49,759 bases of DNA from contig PHBY01000021.1 in assembly GCA_002840735.1 (NCBI GenBank), positions 1 to 49,759 of the forward strand, given 5' to 3'. The stretch is from Chloroflexi bacterium HGW-Chloroflexi-2. GTDB lineage: Bacteria > Chloroflexota > Anaerolineae > Anaerolineales > Anaerolineaceae. The translations under genes were made by a program, and so were the position numbers. Every line of letters starts with the position of its first letter. The stretch's first letter is position 1. This document shows, piece after piece, positions 19,075 to 27,412 of this stretch. The notes under the pieces were generated by a model. The model saw nothing but the letters and a program-made list of their open reading frames with translations. It searched no databases and had not been told where the DNA came from.

Positions 19075-19983
19075 CGGGTTGCATCTCCGTGTGATTTATT
19101 GATACTGTAGTAATAGCAAGATTCTTGCCAAAAGACTGGATTTAGGGTTGAGTTTTATTTTTGAGGATTGAGGGGTCAAGCCTTAGGCCTAGGGGTCAGC
19201 TACTACCTGGTGCATCGCACTTAGAGGTTATCGTGAAATACCCTTCTCTTACGAGAACCCGAATTAAAGTGCCACCAGGAGTGCGTTGCACCCTATCGCT
19301 GGTGGAGAATAGCAAAAAAGTCCGAACTAGGGTTTACAGGATTTTGAGTATTTGGTTTACCAGAAAAATTTCCGGGTTAGGATTATTGATATTCAACATT
19401 TGATGACAGGATTTACAGGATTCGCTCTTAACCTGGCGCATTCCACTTTGACTCGTCCTGGAATAGGTTTACAGTTTTTGATTTGGGTCAGGATTTGCTC
19501 AAAGAGTATTGGGATGAATTAGAAATTATTCCGTGGATTCAAATCCACGGCTACCAAAGTTCAAACCTGTTCAAAACAGGTTGGGAATCCTTTTAAAGGA
19601 TTTTTGATTCAATATCCTGTGAATTGATTCATAGGATACTATCCGATCTGATAACGAGCGTGATGGTCATGATACCCAATGGGCATGATAGGCAAAGGGC
19701 ATGATACCCGGGGGTACAGGTGGAAAATGTGATAAAAAATATCATAGTCCATTGTCAAATCACCAAAATCAAAGTTCAAAACTCCCCATTCAACTGTCGG
19801 CTTTCAACTTTCAACTTCTCCCTTTCCTCTTTCGCCTTTAGCCTTCTCCCTCCCTAACCCCTAACACCCAGCACCTAACCCCTCCATTTCTTTCGACATC
19901 GAACATTATACAACCCCATTGTCCATCTCTCCCCACTCTGCTATTATTTCGATATCGAACGATTTTATTGGAAAGGACTACAC
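19075..19983. repeat. 909-bp repeat-rich spacer
   Basis: No gene. It contains: GGTGCATCGCACT (19209-19221) and its near-inverse AGTGCGTTGCACC (19280-19292); the palindrome CCGTGGATT-CA-AATCCACGG (19531-19550); AACCTGTT-CAA-AACAGGTT (19564-19582); AATCCTTT-T-AAAGGATT (19586-19602); several versions of the dispersed motif TACCCAAAGGGCATGATA (19670-19710); and heptads CTTTCAA, CTTTCAA and CCCTAAC (19800-19870). The last 100 bp hold the mhqO promoter and operators. Confidence 0.7.
19892..19959 (+). promoter_or_regulatory. mhqO promoter flanked by two TTCGAyATCGAA palindromes
   Basis: A promoter TTGTCC (19919-19924), 17-nt spacer and TATTAT (19942-19947) is bracketed by near-identical palindromes TTCGACATCGAA (19892-19903) and TTCGATATCGAA (19948-19959). 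The second touches the -10 box and covers the start point. The TCGA-centred palindromes recall the operators of MarR-type quinone sensors of the MhqR/YodB kind; that link is inference. Confidence 0.6.
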
Positions 19984-20940
19984 ATGAAAACAACCGGTTT
20001 ACATCACATCACAGCCGTCACCAAAGACTTACAAACCAATATCGACTTTTACCAGCAGGTGCTCGGGCAGCGCCTGGTGAAAACTACCGTCAATTTCGAC
20101 GATCCGGGGGCTTATCACCTCTACTATGGCGATTACACCGGGGACCCCGGCACAGCCATGACCTTCTTTGGTTGGTTAAACACCGTTCCAGGCAAGGTGG
20201 GCAGCGGGGAGACGCAAGCCGTGGCTTACAGCATCCCGCAGCATTCGGTCAGCTACTGGAACGCACACCTCAAGCAAATGGGATTCTCACCCGCACGGGT
20301 TGAGTCGCGTTTCGGTCAGGACGTAATCCCCTTCGACGATCCGGAAGGGATGCACATGGAACTGGTGGCTGAGGAAAATTTACCCGCGGTGGAAGCCTGG
20401 CCGGTTAGCCCGGTGCCAGAAGAGCACGAGTTGCACGGTTTTTATGGCGTCAGTTTGTGGCTGGACGAGATTGAGTCCACCACCCGCATTCTGAGCGAGA
20501 TCCTGGGCTATCAACAGGTCGGGCAGGAAGGCAATCGTTACCGCTTCCGTGTGCCTGGCGATGCACCCGGCAAGGTGGTCGACCTGGTACACAAGCCCAA
20601 CAGCGGGCGGGGAGTCTTTGGCGCCAGCTCCATCCATCACATCGCCTTCCGCACCTCCTCGGGTGAACACCAGCAGGAGATCCAGCAGCAGGTGCGCAAG
20701 ATAGGCATCCACGCCACGCAGGTGATCGACCGCCAGTATTTCCGCTCGGTTTACTTCCGCACCCCTGGCGGCGTGCTGTTCGAAATTGCCACCGATCAAC
20801 CCGGTTTCACCGTAAATGAATCGGCATCTGAACTGGGTTCCCAACTGGTGCTGCCACCCTGGTATGAAACGCGTCGGGATGAGATCGAAGCCCACTTACC
20901 TCCCATTCGACGCAGCTTACCGCAGGAGGAGAATGCATGA
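19984..20940 (+). CDS. mhqO: Ring-cleaving dioxygenase of the VOC family (MhqO-like)
   Basis: A 318-aa protein with two vicinal-oxygen-chelate (glyoxalase/bleomycin-resistance/dioxygenase) modules. The first begins LHHITAVTKDLQTNIDFYQQVLGQRLVK, the second LHGFYGVSLWLDEIESTTRIL with SIHHIAFRTSSGE. Metal ligands are expected at His 8, the His of SIHHIAF and the Glu of GGVLFEIATD. The closest characterised relatives are MhqO-type dioxygenases induced by quinones in Bacillus. AAAGGA precedes the ATG. It overlaps the esterase gene (ATGA, 20937-20940) as in mhq operons. Confidence 0.88.
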   Translation: MKTTGLHHITAVTKDLQTNIDFYQQVLGQRLVKTTVNFDDPGAYHLYYGDYTGDPGTAMTFFGWLNTVPGKVGSGETQAVAYSIPQHSVSYWNAHLKQMGFSPARVESRFGQDVIPFDDPEGMHMELVAEENLPAVEAWPVSPVPEEHELHGFYGVSLWLDEIESTTRILSEILGYQQVGQEGNRYRFRVPGDAPGKVVDLVHKPNSGRGVFGASSIHHIAFRTSSGEHQQEIQQQVRKIGIHATQVIDRQYFRSVYFRTPGGVLFEIATDQPGFTVNESASELGSQLVLPPWYETRRDEIEAHLPPIRRSLPQEENA

Positions 20941-21590
20941 GCACAATCCCCAACCCACACCTTTCACAACCGGTACTCAGTCTGGGAGCGCCCTTCCAGG
21001 ATGCCCAGCAGGTGATGATCATGCTGCATGGTCGCGGTGCCAGTGCCGAGTCGATCCTCTCGCTGGCGGCCGAATTCGATGCCCCCGAGACACATTTCCT
21101 TGCGCCCCAGGCAGATCAATACCGCTGGTACCCGTACAGCTTCCTCTCCCCGCTTGAGCGCAACGAGCCGGATCTCACCTTCGCCCTGGAGCGGGTGGAT
21201 ACCCTGATCAAGCGCCTGCTGACCTCCGGCAAACGCCTGGATCAGATCGTCCTGGCGGGGTTCTCGCAAGGTGCCTGCCTGGCCAGCGAGTATGTGATCC
21301 GCAATCCGCGCCGCTATAGCGGGTTAATTGTGCTGAGTGGCGGCTGGATTGGCCCACAAACCATGCAGCGCAGCACGGACGCCAACCTGGAGGGTATGCC
21401 GGTCTTCATTGGCTGCAGCGATATCGATCAGCACATCCCGCTTTCGCGCGTGGAAGAGACCGCCAGCCTGTTCGAGAGCATGCAGACGGATGTGCGTCTA
21501 CGCATCTATTCCGGGATGGGGCACACCGTCAATGCGGATGAGATTATGCAGATCAACACCTTGCTCAAGCAGGTGGTCAAAGCCGGTTAG
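20937..21590 (+). CDS. mhqD: Phospholipase/carboxylesterase family hydrolase (MhqD-like)
   Basis: A 217-aa alpha/beta hydrolase. Visible are the oxyanion region IMLHGRGAS, nucleophile Ser 110 in GFSQGA, the acid near Asp 162 (CSDIDQHIP) and His 196 (GMGHTVN). It belongs to the phospholipase/carboxylesterase (AB hydrolase 2) family like MhqD. Coupled to the dioxygenase gene by an overlapping ATGA, it probably works in the same quinone or ring-fission detoxification route. It converges with rnhA, sharing 4 nt. Confidence 0.9.
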   Translation: MSTIPNPHLSQPVLSLGAPFQDAQQVMIMLHGRGASAESILSLAAEFDAPETHFLAPQADQYRWYPYSFLSPLERNEPDLTFALERVDTLIKRLLTSGKRLDQIVLAGFSQGACLASEYVIRNPRRYSGLIVLSGGWIGPQTMQRSTDANLEGMPVFIGCSDIDQHIPLSRVEETASLFESMQTDVRLRIYSGMGHTVNADEIMQINTLLKQVVKAG

Positions 21591-22111
21591 AACAAACCCG
21601 GTTGTTGCTGGTTGTCCGCCTGGCTGATTTCGTAGCCATGGTCGGTTAATAAGTGGCGTCCCTGGGCGGCCTGAACCGCGAGCTGGTCGCAGCGCTCGTT
21701 CTCGGGGTGTCCGGCATGTCCTCGCACCCAGATCAATTCCACATCGTACTCATCCATTAACGCCACCAGTTCTTTCCACAAATCCGGGTTGAGCACCTTG
21801 CCTTTGCTGGTTTTTTTCCAGTTTTTCGCCCGCCAGATATCCACCCAACCCAGATTAATCGCATCCGAGAGATATTTCGAATCCGTGAATAAGCGCACAT
21901 GTGAACCGGGTGGAATGGCTTTGAGCCCCATGATGGCCGCTAGCAACTCCATGCGGTTGTTGGTGGTCAGGCGATAGCCCTGCGAGAGCTCCCTGCGTTT
22001 GCCGTCCTGCACAATGATGACCCCATACCCTCCTGGCCCGGGATTGCCGGTGCAGGCACCATCGGTGTAGATTTCCACAGGGGTCAATTTCGGGTTGAGT
22101 TTCATGTGCAT
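21587..22111 (-). CDS. rnhA: Ribonuclease HI
   Basis: A 174-aa RNase HI that degrades the RNA strand of RNA-DNA hybrids. The metal-binding carboxylates are all present: Asp 17 (YTDGACTGNPGPGG), Glu 55 (NNRMELLAA), Asp 77 (FTDSKYL) and Asp 142 (NERCDQLA), along with the catalytic His in VRGHAGH. The basic handle WRAKNWKKTSKGK is kept. A C-terminal extension of about 20 residues (HGYEISQADNQQQPGLF) exceeds the usual 155 aa. A ribosome-binding site AAGGAA precedes ATG 22111; 22105 is an alternative start. Confidence 0.95.
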   Translation of the reverse strand: MHMKLNPKLTPVEIYTDGACTGNPGPGGYGVIIVQDGKRRELSQGYRLTTNNRMELLAAIMGLKAIPPGSHVRLFTDSKYLSDAINLGWVDIWRAKNWKKTSKGKVLNPDLWKELVALMDEYDVELIWVRGHAGHPENERCDQLAVQAAQGRHLLTDHGYEISQADNQQQPGLF

Positions 22112-22125
22112 TCCTTAATAATTAA

Positions 22126-22158
22126 AGGTCTGGAGTAATTGTACATTACTTCAGACCT
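22126..22158. promoter_or_regulatory. Inverted repeat over the rnhA -10 region
   Basis: AGGTCTGGAGTAAT (22126-22139) and ATTACTTCAGACCT (22145-22158) form 14-bp arms with one mismatch around a 5-nt centre. On the minus strand a TACAAT lies across the centre, so the palindrome may be an operator at the rnhA promoter, or a hairpin in the leader of the divergent membrane-protein gene. Confidence 0.45.
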
Positions 22159-22278
22159 GCATTTGGCTTTATTACCCAATGATAACTTTTTACCAAATAC
22201 ATCACATAATTTTTTGGTTTGAAATGTGGTTTGCTTTTTTTTTTACAATGCTATAATTTTTCTGGAGGGAAAATTAAA

Positions 22279-22755
22279 TTGATCAATCAACTGATTACAG
22301 CATTTTTTCTCATGCCTGGCTTCTGGTTGGGATATAAATTCTCTCCCCTTGTTGTAGATTGGATACAAAAAAATCCTAACCATCCCATTCATTTTTCATC
22401 TGGTCAAAAAACCATCCTATGGTTGACAATAGGTAGTCTATTTTCAAATACCTTGATTTTTATCTATGGATTTATACAATCTGCCATATCCATGTTTATT
22501 ATCCCAGGTTGGTGTTACACACAGTCAGACCTTATGACCCGGTTTGGCAAGATATCCAGTTGCCTTCATAGTCTGCCATCGTTCGTGTTTTTAATCATCA
22601 TATTGATATTGGTCTTCAAATATGGCTATTCCTTCGTTTCCAATGAAACAACAAAGATAAATAAATTCTACGTGGTCATGATTTTATTAACCATTGTTAT
22701 AGTGATCTACCAGATCGTGCAAATGCTTTATATTCTAATCCTCGGCCCAGGGTAA
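22279..22755 (+). CDS. Hypothetical four-helix membrane protein
   Basis: A 158-aa protein with four predicted transmembrane segments (LITAFFLMPGFWLGY, ILWLTIGSLFSNTLIFIYGFI, FVFLIIILILVF and VVMILLTIVIVIYQIVQM). I do not recognise a family. The TTG at 22279 is chosen because GGAGGG lies 9 nt upstream; the open frame itself reaches a TTG at 22219 without a ribosome-binding site. It is AT-rich compared with rnhA and the mhq genes and lies directly before an inverted-repeat element, so it may be recently acquired. Confidence 0.55.
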   Translation: MINQLITAFFLMPGFWLGYKFSPLVVDWIQKNPNHPIHFSSGQKTILWLTIGSLFSNTLIFIYGFIQSAISMFIIPGWCYTQSDLMTRFGKISSCLHSLPSFVFLIIILILVFKYGYSFVSNETTKINKFYVVMILLTIVIVIYQIVQMLYILILGPG

Positions 22756-22790
22756 ACAAAATTATAAATATGTGACTATCTGAAACGGTT

Positions 22791-23024
22791 GGTGCGTTGT
22801 CGTCCGCCCTTTGGGTGCACTTAGGGATAAACAATTATCACACATCATGGCAGAAGTGATTGGTTATCACAATCCCAGAAGTGCGCTGCACCTGAATGTG
22901 AGCTCTAGGTTTACAGACCAGGTGCATCGCACTTTTGGTTTTTGGGTTGAAAGAAATCTGGTTCCATTCGATAGTATTATGTCAGTCCCTAAGTGCACCC
23001 AAAGGGCATCTTCGACAACGCACC
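22791..23024. mobile_element. 234-bp nested inverted-repeat element (MITE-like)
   Basis: The ends are inverted copies of each other: 22791-22827 begins GGTGCGTTGTCG and contains GCCCTTTGGGTGCACTTAGGGA, and 22986-23024 is its reverse complement with a small mismatch block. A second pair, AAGTGCGCTGCACCT (22879-22893) and AGGTGCATCGCACTT (22920-22934), lies inside. No transposase or long frame is present. Size, terminal symmetry and lack of coding capacity fit a non-autonomous element, but no target-site duplication is obvious. Confidence 0.6.
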
Positions 23025-23108
23025 TTAAATTCATTCAACTATTAGCTTGTTTTTGCTATCCTTTTAACTGGTTTGTCTATTCATGGTGGTCTTTTTCGTG
23101 TGAGAATT

Positions 23109-23831
23109 TTATTGAATAGATTCTGCTATTTTTATCAACTTGTCTACAGAAACATCTTCGTTAATTCCTTGTAAAGTGTAAAGTTGACCATCATGATACC
23201 AGGATAGCGTAATCACCTCTAAGTTATCATCCCACATCTGAGTGTCTGCGTTCCAACCACCCAAAATAAGGGCAGCGGGTTCACCATTCACCAAATGCTC
23301 CTGGACACTCCCCTCACCAACCACGAGACCCCAGTTCTCTCCATCCAGTCTGTGTTGAATGATAAGTGAAAATATTGAATCCGATGGAGTTTTCCAATCA
23401 ATATATGCGCTGATGGCAATTTCATCAAATCTTGTTACTTTTACCAACGGAACCAATTCAAATTCATCTGGTATCCATTGAGGAAGTCCTAACGCAAAAG
23501 GCAATTCATTTTCAACTTCAACCAGGTTGTATCGTTCATAGGGCAATGTCTGAACTGGAGATCCCATGCCTGGGTATTCATTGGTTTCAAGAATAAAAAC
23601 ACCACCAATTTGTTGCATCCATTCATTAACCTGGGCACGGACAACTGGAGAAACGAGCAACAATGCACTTATAAGTACTATTACCAATATAACGATTGCC
23701 ATAGGTTTTAAAGTAAGCATCGTCCGATTTGTTTTGTGTTTTTCTCGATTCAACTGAAGCTTTTCTTCAACTTTTCGAATTGATCTTTGATTTGGAAATT
23801 TATAATAATCTCTTAAAAATTGGTCATTCAT
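23109..23831 (-). CDS. Membrane-anchored anti-sigma-like protein with DUF4367-type domain
   Basis: A 240-aa single-pass protein: about 42 cytoplasmic residues, one transmembrane helix (PMAIVILVIVLISALLLVSPVV, residues 43-64) and an extracytoplasmic domain with DUF4367-like LPFALGLPQWIPDEFELVPLV, WKTPSDSIFSLIIQH and VNGEPAALI...ITLSWYHDGQLYTL. Its start overlaps the sigma-factor stop by 8 nt (23824-23831), the classic arrangement for a membrane anti-sigma factor controlling its cognate ECF sigma. The cytoplasmic part lacks an evident zinc-binding HxxxCxxC motif, so binding to sigma is inferred from context. Confidence 0.78.
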   Translation of the reverse strand: MNDQFLRDYYKFPNQRSIRKVEEKLQLNREKHKTNRTMLTLKPMAIVILVIVLISALLLVSPVVRAQVNEWMQQIGGVFILETNEYPGMGSPVQTLPYERYNLVEVENELPFALGLPQWIPDEFELVPLVKVTRFDEIAISAYIDWKTPSDSIFSLIIQHRLDGENWGLVVGEGSVQEHLVNGEPAALILGGWNADTQMWDDNLEVITLSWYHDGQLYTLQGINEDVSVDKLIKIAESIQ

Positions 23832-24375
23832 TTTTAACCTCCAAACTCTTTCTCAAAAAAGAAACAACCCGATGCAGGATCGTTCCAATATTCGATTCGG
23901 TCAAACCTGTAAATTCTGCAATATCACGATTTGTCATCCCGGTTCCATATTTTAGCGCTACCAATTCTCTCTCCCGATCAGGAAGCTGGACAAGCAATTT
24001 CCTTAATTTTTCAAAAATTTCGGTTTGCAGAATTTCCTGTTCGAGGTTGTGGGTCTGTGATCCGGATTCTTGTTTTTCATCAAGCGTATCAATTGGATAT
24101 TCGGTCTTTTTTGTTCGATAATAATCAATCAAGGTATGCTTGGCTATTGTTATTATCCAGGTGGTTACTGCCGATTTCTCAGGGTTATACTTATTCCTTG
24201 CGCGCCAGGCTTTTTCAAATGTTGTCGATGTCATTTCTTCAGAAATATCATCATCCAAACCACAAAAGCGAAAATAATTAAACACTTTTGGAAAATCGCT
24301 TCGCACAACTTGATCCCAGTCGATTGTGTCTATCCTATTGAATAAACCTTTTTTTGCTCGAGCATTTGAGTTCAT
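23824..24375 (-). CDS. ECF-type RNA polymerase sigma factor
   Basis: A 183-aa sigma-70-family factor of the extracytoplasmic-function type. Region 2 is ISEEMTSTTFEKAWRARNKYNPEKSAVTTWIITIAKHTLIDYYR (-10 recognition). Region 4 is LPDRERELVALKYGTGMTNRDIAEFTGLTESNIGTILHRVVSFLRK, a helix-turn-helix for the -35 element. No regions 1 or 3. It is followed by an overlapping membrane anti-sigma-like gene. The ATG at 24375 lies 7 nt from a TATAAT (minus sense, 24383-24388), so the mRNA is apparently leaderless. Confidence 0.93.
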   Translation of the reverse strand: MNSNARAKKGLFNRIDTIDWDQVVRSDFPKVFNYFRFCGLDDDISEEMTSTTFEKAWRARNKYNPEKSAVTTWIITIAKHTLIDYYRTKKTEYPIDTLDEKQESGSQTHNLEQEILQTEIFEKLRKLLVQLPDRERELVALKYGTGMTNRDIAEFTGLTESNIGTILHRVVSFLRKSLEVKNE

Positions 24376-24496
24376 TTGTTAAATTATACGAACTCGAATC
24401 CAAAGTATCACATTTTTCTACTGATATAGACAGAATTCTTGCTCATGGTACACTTCAATGATAAGCTATGCATAGAATTCATTTACGGGGTGCAGC

Positions 24497-25918
24497 ATGC
24501 GCTTATTTGAAATAATCATTCTGGCAATTACCTTGCTTTCCTTCCTGTTGCGTTTCCTTCCTTTAAAGAAATTCACCTGGATTTACCTTTTACCAACCTT
24601 GAATCTGTTGGCGTTCGCCTATCACCTGTTCTTCGAAGGTACGCGCTGGCAGATGATTCCGCTCTATATCCTGGTGATCGCCTTCATCCCCATGGGCTTC
24701 CGCAAGATCATTCAACCTGAACACCGTTTCAAATGGGTAGTCACCATCCTGACTGCCGTCCTGTTGCTGGTTGGGGCAGCTTTGCCAGCCTTGTTACCTG
24801 TGCCGGTCTTTCCAGATACGCAGGGACCCTACGCCGTTGGCACCACCTTTTACTACTGGGTAGACCAGAATCGTCTGGAAGCTTACAGCCCGGATCCTGA
24901 TCTGGTGTATGCCGATCCGCCCTCCGAACCGCGCCGGGTGATGGTTCAGGTCTGGTATCCAGCCACAGCGGGGCAGGTTGGTGAACCTGCACCTTACCTG
25001 CCGGATGGGGGCATCGATGCGCAGGCATTGGCTACCAGCTTTGACTTTCCCGGTTTCTTCCTCAATCATTTCCAGCATGCCACCACCAACAGCCTGCTGA
25101 ATGCGCCCATCGCGACCTGTTTTGATCAATGGCCGGTGCTGGTCTTTTCGCACGGTTGGAATGGTATGCGTTACCAGAATACCGCCCAGATGGAAGCGCT
25201 GGCTTCGCATGGCTATATCGTTTTCGCCCCGGAGCATGCCTATGGCGCGGTGGTGACGGTCTACCCGGATGGCACTCGTATCTACAACAAAGATGGTGCC
25301 CTACCCTCCGGCGTATCGGACGAGGAATATGCCGCCGCAGCTTACATCCTCGGGCAGAGCTGGGTCGGGGATCTGGTCTTCACGCTGGATCAGGTCGAAC
25401 GGTTGCAATCCGGCGAAATCATTTCTATTTTCCAGGGGCACCTGGATACCATCCGCATCGGGATGATCGGGCACTCCACCGGGGGTGGAGCTGTGCTGCA
25501 AACCTGCTGGCAGGATGAACGCTGCAAAGCGGTGGTGGGAGAAGACCCCTGGCTGGTACCATATGACCGTGCCATGCCAGCCAGTGGATTGAGTCAGCCT
25601 TCCTTAAATATGTTCTCCGAAAACTGGGCTAAGGATCCTAATCTCACCCTGCTCAACCAGCTGTGGGATAACCAACCTCCCGGCTCACAGCGCATGACCA
25701 CCCGGGGTACCCAACATTACGACTTCTCGGATATCTCACTCTATTCTCCTCTGGGTGCGACACTGGGATTAAAAGGACCCATCTCAGCCGAGCGCGAGAT
25801 CAGCCTATTCAATGATTTTCTGGTTGGATTCTTCGATCAACATCTGGTGAACCAGAATTCCACCCTGCTGGAGGACGCCATCCAGGAATATCACGAAGTG
25901 ATTTTCGAACAGAAGTAA
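24497..25918 (+). CDS. Membrane-anchored alpha/beta hydrolase, PAF-acetylhydrolase-like
   Basis: A 473-aa protein with three N-terminal hydrophobic segments (about residues 1-20, 33-62 and 76-100). A large alpha/beta-hydrolase domain like plasma platelet-activating-factor acetylhydrolase follows: DPPSEPRRVMVQVWYPA, oxyanion region VLVFSHGWNGMRYQN and nucleophile Ser 327 in IGHSTGGG. The acid is probably in VVGEDPWLVP and the His in GTQHYDFSD. The substrate may be an ester or phospholipid. The gene stands alone in front of the P-loop kinase gene. Confidence 0.82.
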   Translation: MRLFEIIILAITLLSFLLRFLPLKKFTWIYLLPTLNLLAFAYHLFFEGTRWQMIPLYILVIAFIPMGFRKIIQPEHRFKWVVTILTAVLLLVGAALPALLPVPVFPDTQGPYAVGTTFYYWVDQNRLEAYSPDPDLVYADPPSEPRRVMVQVWYPATAGQVGEPAPYLPDGGIDAQALATSFDFPGFFLNHFQHATTNSLLNAPIATCFDQWPVLVFSHGWNGMRYQNTAQMEALASHGYIVFAPEHAYGAVVTVYPDGTRIYNKDGALPSGVSDEEYAAAAYILGQSWVGDLVFTLDQVERLQSGEIISIFQGHLDTIRIGMIGHSTGGGAVLQTCWQDERCKAVVGEDPWLVPYDRAMPASGLSQPSLNMFSENWAKDPNLTLLNQLWDNQPPGSQRMTTRGTQHYDFSDISLYSPLGATLGLKGPISAEREISLFNDFLVGFFDQHLVNQNSTLLEDAIQEYHEVIFEQK

Positions 25919-26020
25919 ATCAATCTGGTCAAACGTCCAGTGTAAAATTCCTTCCTTTAGCAGGGTACGGGGTTTCTGAGTTCTGTTAGAATCCATGCAT
26001 CCTCTTCAGGAGTTCGTATA

Positions 26021-26581
26021 TTGACCCGAAACTCAACCAGATTTCCTACTCCCGGTACCCGCATCGCCGTGATTGGTGCCACAGGCAGTGGCAAGACCAC
26101 CCTGGCGCAGCGCCTGGGTGATATCCTGGATTTGCCGGTGATCGAGCTGGATGCGCTGCACTGGATGCCCGGCTGGACCGAGAAACCCTGGCCGGAAATC
26201 CGCACCGAGCTGGACCCCATGACCCACAAGGACAGATGGATCACGGATGGGAACTACAGCCAGGTTCGAGATCTGATCTGGCCACGTGCTGATACAATCA
26301 TATGGCTCGATTACTCATTTCTACACATTTTCTTACGTCTCTTCATCCGTACCCTAAAAAGAGTATTTCTCAAGGTCGAACTCTGGAATGGAAACCGTGA
26401 ACGCTTTCATGAAAACTTCCTCTCACGCGATTCCCTGTTCGTCTGGTTACTGAAATCCCGCCCCAAACACAAAAAGAACTATCCCCTGGCGTTTCAGGAG
26501 CCACAACATGCCCATCTGCAGGTGCTACGCTTCACCCATCCACGCCAAACCGAACACTGGTTAAAAAAAATAAAAACATGA
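26021..26581 (+). CDS. P-loop NTPase, topology-modulation/adenylate-kinase-like
   Basis: A 186-aa soluble P-loop protein: Walker A GATGSGKTT at residues 19-27, then LPVIELDALHWMPGW, DRWITDGNYSQVRDLIWPRADTIIWLDY. These match small kinase-like proteins annotated as FlaR/DNA topology modulation proteins or adenylate-kinase-related. The true substrate is unproven. It starts with TTG at 26021 behind a CAGGAG ribosome-binding site; no ATG is available before the P-loop. The C-terminus is basic (WLKKIKT). Confidence 0.82.
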   Translation: MTRNSTRFPTPGTRIAVIGATGSGKTTLAQRLGDILDLPVIELDALHWMPGWTEKPWPEIRTELDPMTHKDRWITDGNYSQVRDLIWPRADTIIWLDYSFLHIFLRLFIRTLKRVFLKVELWNGNRERFHENFLSRDSLFVWLLKSRPKHKKNYPLAFQEPQHAHLQVLRFTHPRQTEHWLKKIKT

Positions 26582-26836
26582 TCAATCTTAACATCAATGC
26601 TGGACTGTTTCTTTAATTGATAGTTATCCATAGACCATTCTTCAATCACCATCAGGTTCTCATTTGGGACGGTTTTACGTTCATTCATTCGTTTTCTATA
26701 TCACCCTGTGTGTTCGTTGACGGCAATCCTTTTAATTTCCTCCCAAAATTTAACAATCATTTAACCCAATCCGTTGTAAAATAAAGTGAACTGGCATACC
26801 GCTTAGTTTTTTTGTTTTTAATATCAAGGAGATAGC

Positions 26837-27409
26837 ATGCAATTATTAAAAGATATGATTCTTCAAAAAGGGGCAAATCTGGGTGGTGGTATTTTAAAAG
26901 TCGATGGTTTTATTAATCATCAGGTTGATCCAGTTTTGATGAATGCCTGTGGTCAGGAACTGGCAAAGCGCTTTGAAAAAATTGGAGCCACAAAGGTGCT
27001 CACGGCAGAAATTTCCGGGATTGCGCCAGCTGTGATGGCGGCATTCTATCTCGGTATTCCAGTCGTTTATGCCCGCAAGACTAAACCCATCACCATGCCG
27101 GATACGGTTTATCTGACCACCGCCCCATCCCACACCAAAGGCCGCCTGGTGGAGTTGATCGTCTCCCCCGAATACATCGCCCGTGGTGAGAAAGTCCTGA
27201 TCATTGATGACTTCCTGGCGTCTGGTAATACCATTCAGGGTCTGGTACGCCTGACGTTAGCTGCTGGCGCCAAACTGGTCGGTATTGGTGCCCTGGTCGA
27301 GAAGAGCTTTGAAGGTGGGCGCCAGAAACTATCCGCCCTGAATATTCCCATTGAATCGCTGGTGATTATTTCAAGCATGGATGACGGCAAGATTGAATTT
27401 TTGGATTAG
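26837..27409 (+). CDS. xpt: Xanthine phosphoribosyltransferase
   Basis: A 190-aa type I phosphoribosyltransferase converting xanthine and PRPP to XMP. It has the PRPP-binding motif VLIIDDFLASGNT (residues 120-132) and Xpt-specific stretches ILKVDGFINHQVDP, EISGIAPAVMAAF and VVYARKTKPITM. AAGGAG precedes the ATG. It sits 3 nt before guaA, so XMP made here by salvage is passed straight to GMP synthase. The 255-bp upstream gap shows no purine-riboswitch core that I could recognise. Confidence 0.95.
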   Translation: MQLLKDMILQKGANLGGGILKVDGFINHQVDPVLMNACGQELAKRFEKIGATKVLTAEISGIAPAVMAAFYLGIPVVYARKTKPITMPDTVYLTTAPSHTKGRLVELIVSPEYIARGEKVLIIDDFLASGNTIQGLVRLTLAAGAKLVGIGALVEKSFEGGRQKLSALNIPIESLVIISSMDDGKIEFLD

Positions 27410-27412
27410 TCC

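Noticed and set aside
26582-26836. A purine riboswitch before xpt-guaA was sought
   Set aside because: I found no recognisable three-way-junction core with the conserved loop sequences, and no terminator/antiterminator pair in the 255-bp leader.
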